A stretch of 9,969 bases of DNA, taken from Chloroflexota bacterium. GTDB taxonomy: Bacteria > Chloroflexota > Dehalococcoidia > Lucifugimonadales > JADFKI01. Both the position numbers and the translations under genes were made by a program. Shown piece after piece: positions 6,927 to 9,969 of this stretch. Position 1 is the first letter of the stretch; every line of letters begins with the position of its first letter. The notes beneath the pieces are model-generated. The model did no database searches. It was not told the DNA's origin and worked only from the letters and a program-made list of their open reading frames with translations. Location: NCBI GenBank assembly GCA_022565015.1, contig JADFKI010000123.1:1-9969 (forward strand), read 5' to 3'.

Positions 6927-7628
6927 ATGGTAGATATAAAGGCCCTTTACGAACTCCAGCTGCTGGATACGGAAATCAGTGAACAGGAATCGGCTCTTGC
7001 GGACGTTCGAGCCAGGCTAACGGATGAGTCCGAGGTTAGAAAAGCCAGGGAACGTCTCAGACGACTGGAGGTCCAGTTCGAAGAGGTCTCGGGTGAGAGG
7101 CGAAGCGTTCAGGTATCGGTAGACCAGTTTAGCGAGAAGTTGAAGGGCGTCGAGACGAGGCTTTACGGGGGGAATATAACGAACCCCCGCGAGCTGGGAG
7201 CCTATGAAGTAGAGCGCGATATGGTGCAGCGTCAGCTCTCCGGCGAAGAAGACAAGCTCCTCGAGCTCATGGTCCAGTTTGAGGACTTGCAGGGAAACAG
7301 GGACAAGGCCCGATCTACCTCAGAGAGGCTGGAATCCGAGAGGACGGAAAACGTCAAAGACTGGACCCTGGAAGAGGGGCGACTGGTCTCCGAGCTTGAG
7401 GTTCAATACGGCGTTCGAGGCCGGATGACTCCCGACATTCCACCTGCCGCGCTGTCCACGTACGAAATGCTGTCGAAGGCGAGAGACGGCTATGCCGTCG
7501 CCATGATTGAAAGAGGAGCATGCCAGGGATGTAGGATTTCGCTGCCCACGAGCGTGGAGCAGCAGGCCAGGATTTCAGATGCAATCGTCCAATGCAGTAG
7601 CTGCCACAGAATTCTATATGTAGATTGA
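6927..7628 (+). CDS. Zinc-ribbon coiled-coil protein of the zf-RING_7 (CT398/HP0958-like) family
   Basis: A 233-residue cytoplasmic protein. Residues 1 to about 160 are a long, heptad-rich, highly charged antiparallel coiled coil. It holds the family signature RLYGGNITNPRELGAYEVE (78-96), which matches the usual LYSGxxxNPKEL. A C-terminal zinc ribbon follows, with GACQGCRISLP (C199, C202) and VQCSSCHRIL (C223, C226). The frame is open from a TTG at 6831, but the family N-terminus (VDIKALYELQLLDTEIS) begins at ATG 6927, so I start there. The upstream 32 codons look non-coding. Ribosome-binding sequence before 6927 is weak. Characterised relatives bind sigma-54 and, in Helicobacter, flagellin mRNA, but the role in non-flagellated bacteria is unknown. 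Homologues often sit near RNase P RNA or RNase H genes. Here the next gene follows after 7 nt, so the two are very likely co-transcribed. Confidence 0.88.
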   Translation: MVDIKALYELQLLDTEISEQESALADVRARLTDESEVRKARERLRRLEVQFEEVSGERRSVQVSVDQFSEKLKGVETRLYGGNITNPRELGAYEVERDMVQRQLSGEEDKLLELMVQFEDLQGNRDKARSTSERLESERTENVKDWTLEEGRLVSELEVQYGVRGRMTPDIPPAALSTYEMLSKARDGYAVAMIERGACQGCRISLPTSVEQQARISDAIVQCSSCHRILYVD

Positions 7629-7635
7629 GATTGAA

Positions 7636-8970
7636 ATGCGCGCTTTAGGCTATTACCGCTCGATTAACGGTCCAGAATCCCTCGTCGAACTCAAAGAAGG
7701 TTTCGAGGACTATTGTGATCGCTACGTTCACCAAGGCATGGGGACGTTTGGAGACGTTATCAGCGGTAAGCCTGCGGAGAAGCCTGAATACGACCGAATG
7801 CTCAGCTATATAAGGGAGACGGAAAGCAACTATCTGATCGTAGTTCCCGATGCGGGCCACCTGGGATCGGACCTCGAGGCCGTCGCCCGTCGGCTCGTGG
7901 AGCTCGAGGCGACCGGCTCAAAGGTCACGTGTGCCGACGACGACATGCCCGACCCGTTGCAGAACGCCCTGAGTACTCTGGGCATGAAGGGCGTATCCAA
8001 GACTCGAAGCGAACGCATCAAGGAGTCGATGCGTGAGCGTGCGCTTCAAGGCAAGGGTCTGGGCAAGCCCCCATTCGGGTATAGAAACGGCGTCGACGGG
8101 ACGCTTGAGATAGTGCCGGAAGAGGCGTCGGTCGTTGAGCTTATATATCGCCTTTACACGGGCGACGGGCTCGGCCTGAGGCTCATTGCTCAGCATCTAA
8201 ACGAAAGAGACATCCTGACTCGAAGGGGAGGCCGCTGGAACATGGTCACCATTCGGGACATCCTCAGAAACTCAACGTACATGGGCACCTACACCCGCTT
8301 TGGCCTGCGGCTACCCAAGAGTCACGAGGCCATCATCCCTCCAAAGACCTATCGCATCGCTCAGGACGAGACCCGCGCCCGGAGGCCCGTTGGCCGGGTA
8401 ATCAACTCTGAGCCATTCCTGCTTTCGGGCATGGCCTACTGCGGCTACTGCAACAACAAGATGATGGGCGTGACCAGAAGACAGTCCTGGAGGAGAAAGG
8501 ACGGGCGCAGGGCCAAGGGAGTGTACCGATACTACCAGTGCCAGTCTCGTAACAACCAGAGTCTCTGTTCCTACCACACATGGCGCTCCGCGCAGCTGGA
8601 AGGGACCGTCGTTGCTCAGCTCAAGTACGCGCTCCAGGCAAGAAGATCGTCGAACGGCAACGGTCTCTCTCCCCAGCGTAGGGAAGAGGTAAAGGGGATC
8701 TGGGAAGCCAGGGTAAAGAATGCGGAGCGAAGGTTTCTCCAGGCCATGAAGCGGACGGCGCAAGGCGAGCTGGACCTGGAAGTGCTTCGCGAATACCTCG
8801 ACAACCTCGACAAAGTGCGGACTGCCGCCGTTGACTCGGCCGGTCCGGTTGACGTCGAGGCGACCATCAATCGCTGGGAAGCGCTCAACTTTGACGAGCA
8901 GCAAGGGTTTCTTTTGCAGCACATCGCGAAGATCGTGGTTAGCGACGACTCCGTGGAAGTGCTGGTCTAG
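7636..8970 (+). CDS. Large-serine-recombinase-like protein with degenerate catalytic site
   Basis: A 444-residue protein with full serine-integrase architecture. Domains are a resolvase-like fold (1 to about 125), a linker helix (SKTRSERIKESMRERALQGK, 121-140), a recombinase DNA-binding domain (GKPPFGYR 143-150 through ILTRRGGRWNMVTIRDIL and NSTYMGTYTR to 221), a zinc ribbon (C269, C272, C302, C311), a coiled coil (about 345-400) and the family tail LNFDEQQGFLLQHIAKIVV. The catalytic end is abnormal. The start reads GYYRSING where active enzymes have GYxRVS, so position 10 is Ile and not the nucleophilic Ser, although R8 remains. SGKPAEKPEY has Lys for the usual Arg of SG...RP. VVPDAGHLGSDL stands where LDRLxR is expected, losing the Asp and both Arg. 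The gene is not truncated or frameshifted, so a retained DNA-binding role is more likely than a dead insertion. No att sites or cargo genes are seen. A ribosome-binding site is weak, suggesting coupling to the gene 7 nt upstream. Confidence 0.88.
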   Translation: MRALGYYRSINGPESLVELKEGFEDYCDRYVHQGMGTFGDVISGKPAEKPEYDRMLSYIRETESNYLIVVPDAGHLGSDLEAVARRLVELEATGSKVTCADDDMPDPLQNALSTLGMKGVSKTRSERIKESMRERALQGKGLGKPPFGYRNGVDGTLEIVPEEASVVELIYRLYTGDGLGLRLIAQHLNERDILTRRGGRWNMVTIRDILRNSTYMGTYTRFGLRLPKSHEAIIPPKTYRIAQDETRARRPVGRVINSEPFLLSGMAYCGYCNNKMMGVTRRQSWRRKDGRRAKGVYRYYQCQSRNNQSLCSYHTWRSAQLEGTVVAQLKYALQARRSSNGNGLSPQRREEVKGIWEARVKNAERRFLQAMKRTAQGELDLEVLREYLDNLDKVRTAAVDSAGPVDVEATINRWEALNFDEQQGFLLQHIAKIVVSDDSVEVLV

Positions 8971-9015
8971 TCCTCAGCTTCCGTTTCGGCAGGCACCCGT
9001 CCTCAAATGCTAAGA

Positions 9016-9021
9016 TATAAT
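9016..9021 (+). promoter_or_regulatory. -10 box of the RNase P RNA gene
   Basis: A perfect TATAAT lies 4 bases ahead of the first base of the predicted P1 helix and 46 bases past the stop of the recombinase-like gene. I see no good -35 box at 16-18 bases upstream. Initiation would fall at about 9027-9029. Confidence 0.55.
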
Positions 9022-9024
9022 CGT

Positions 9025-9423
9025 CCAAGATAGCTGGGCGGCCGCCGTCCCGCCTCAGGCGAGAGGGAGGAAAGTCCGAGCTCCACCGGACAGGATGCCC
9101 GCTAACGGCGGGGCGGGGTGACCCGACGGAAAGTGCCACAGAAACATACCGTCCGCCTTAGGTGGATAAGGGTGAAAAGGCGAGGTAAGAGCTCACCGCT
9201 CTGGTGGTGACATCAGAGGCAAGGCAAACCCCATCCGGAGCAAGGCCAAATAGGGGGAACAGGGTGTCCGGCCTATCCCCGGGTTGGCCGCTTGAACCCG
9301 CCGGCAACGACGGGTCTAGATAGATGGTCGCCGCCGGACCTGCCATCGGGACGAAGCCTCGATTCGTCGGAGCGTAAACCAATGGCATCTCCGATACAGA
9401 ACTCGGCTTACAGGCTTCCTTGG
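9025..9423 (+). ncRNA. rnpB: RNase P RNA, bacterial class A
   Basis: This is the catalytic RNA that removes 5' leaders from tRNA precursors together with the RnpA protein. Conserved blocks appear in order: GGGAGGAAAGTCCGAGCTCC (9065-9084, P4 and CR-I), ACAGGATGCCC, GGGTGAAAAGGCGAGG, TAAGAGCTCACCG (9186-9198), AGAGGCAAGGCAAACCCC (9215-9232), AGATAGATGGTCGCCGCC (9318-9335) and ACAGAACTCGGCTTACAGG (9396-9414, CR-V with P4 partner). CCAAG (9025-9029) pairs with CTTGG (9419-9423) and AGC with GCT next to it, forming P1 with a small internal loop, which sets the ends. The total of about 399 nt is typical. Between the P2 3' strand and CR-V lies an extra segment (9336-9395) that can fold into its own hairpins. 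Frames read through this region are shadows of the RNA. Confidence 0.95.
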
Positions 9424-9430
9424 GCTAACG

Positions 9431-9514
9431 GAGCCTCGGCCCGCCTCTCCGATGACTCGGAGTCTGAAAATATTCCGATCAAGGAGTCGGACAGGCAGGT
9501 CAGAGGCTCTTTTT
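9431..9514 (+). terminator. Structured RNA element with T-run, possible rnpB terminator
   Basis: GAGCCTC (9431-9437) can pair with GAGGCTC (9503-9509), directly followed by TTTTT (9510-9514). The enclosed stretch has two more hairpins: CTCCGA / TCGGAG with loop TGAC (9447-9462) and TCCGA / TCGGA (9474-9478 with 9487-9491). The position 8-90 bases past the RNase P RNA and the T-run suggest a transcript end. The large loop is unusual for a simple terminator, so a small folded RNA tail is also possible. Confidence 0.5.
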
Positions 9515-9664
9515 CGTACTCGCCCCCGCGTAGCCCCATTTGACCAATTCCCTGAATGGCCATAGAATCCAGGCCACGACCTGTTGCTCCCCCTGGAGGC
9601 GAATATTCTATATTTGCTATTTCCTTAAGAGCCTATCCGACAACCTTAATATGACGTTTTAGGG

Positions 9665-9775
9665 TCCTTCGACAGCGCTCAGGACGAACGGAAGATTGCC
9701 CGCTCGTGGCGTCTGACTCCTCATAATGTATATCTTCGGACTCCGCTTCTGCGGAGAGCCTGTCGAACCATTCGT
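9665..9775. repeat. Dispersed palindromic intergenic repeat (REP/MITE-like)
   Basis: The left part TCCTTCGACAGCGCTCAGG and ACGAACGG (9665-9691) is a close variant of the TTCGACAGGCTCAGGACGAACGG sequence scattered through intergenic DNA of many bacteria, Chloroflexota included (from memory, not searched). The right part GAGCCTGTCGAACCATTCG (9756-9774) carries the inverted arm: TTCGACAG (9668-9675) is the exact reverse complement of CTGTCGAA (9760-9767), and the next GCTC / GAGC match after a one-base bulge. The inner region holds a perfect hairpin CTCCGC-TTCT-GCGGAG (9741-9756). No transposase is encoded, so it would be mobilised in trans or be a static folded element. Confidence 0.65.
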
Positions 9776-9794
9776 GGCAGTTTTCGGAAAGGCT

Positions 9795-9829
9795 TTTAGG
9801 TGGACTTTGCACTAAAGACGTCTCCTAAA
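9795..9829. repeat. Hairpin-forming inverted repeat near the right end
   Basis: TTTAGG (9795-9800) pairs with CCTAAA (9824-9829). After small internal loops CTTT (9805-9808) pairs with AAAG (9814-9817) around a GCACT loop. It lies 20 bases past the palindromic repeat and may be part of the same element. Confidence 0.3.
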
Positions 9830-9969
9830 TTTGAGGGAGTTGGAACGGGTTTATTATGGTGCCTTCGCTCTGCCGCATAAACACCCATCTCATCGTTCAA
9901 GGACTTTCCGCACCCGCCCCGCAAACTCGACATGTAAAAAGTCTGTCGATTACTGACCATCAGCTATAC

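Larger units (their letters stand above)
9515..9969. other. Non-coding right end with repeats and hairpins, no convincing gene
   Basis: No reading frame here has a ribosome-binding site or a recognisable product. Contents are a weak A/T hairpin GCGAATA / TATTTGC (9599-9617), the palindromic repeat listed separately (9665-9775) and a hairpin near 9795-9829. Minus-strand frames of about 50 codons (one starting near 9933, one near 9561) were judged accidental. Confidence 0.4.

Noticed and set aside
9292..9543. An 83-codon plus-strand frame over the end of the RNase P RNA
   Set aside because: It reads through conserved RNA blocks and the downstream hairpins; no ribosome-binding site.
7636..9969. 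An active integrative element carried by the serine recombinase
   Set aside because: No att-like direct repeats, excisionase or cargo genes are visible; the catalytic residues are missing and the flanks are housekeeping genes.

Overview
The window looks like a piece of a free-living Chloroflexota genome, most likely of the SAR202/Dehalococcoidia type. This is an inference from gene families, not a measurement. The clues are a secreted protein starting with the GSDNWPITWSDDDHQY-type motif, a stand-alone NIPSNAP-domain protein, a zf-RING_7 zinc-ribbon protein beside the RNase P RNA gene, and a dispersed palindromic repeat built from CCTTCGACAG...CTCAGGACGAACGG arms. Housekeeping genes dominate. 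There is no CRISPR array, tRNA, rRNA or prophage.

Layout. 1-255 (minus) is the N-terminus of a secreted protein that runs off the left edge. 256-1137 is gene-poor and looks degenerate. A small acidic reading frame with a strong ribosome-binding site follows on the plus strand at 1156-1287. From 1320 to 6609 all genes are on the minus strand: a NIPSNAP protein, a CaCA-family sodium/calcium exchanger, a 729-residue cysteinyl-tRNA synthetase with a family-2 glycosyltransferase fused to its C-terminus, and a divergent pyruvate kinase. cysS has a good promoter in front and a strong rho-independent terminator behind it. From 6927 the plus strand carries a zinc-ribbon coiled-coil protein, a full-length large-serine-recombinase-like protein whose catalytic residues appear lost, and the class A RNase P RNA gene with its own -10 box. 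The right end (9424-9969) has no convincing gene. It holds a structured element ending in a T-run, a palindromic intergenic repeat and another hairpin.

Most notable points. (1) The recombinase-like protein keeps its DNA-binding recombinase domain, zinc ribbon and C-terminal tail but lacks the nucleophilic serine and most active-site arginines. It sits 7 nt behind the zinc-ribbon gene and just ahead of rnpB, which suggests a domesticated DNA-binding protein rather than an active mobile element. (2) The CysRS-glycosyltransferase fusion is one continuous frame. (3) The pyruvate kinase has lysine at the position that marks potassium-independent enzymes, with other changes in the substrate region. 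(4) The RNase P RNA has an extra structured segment of about 60 nt before its conserved 3' region.
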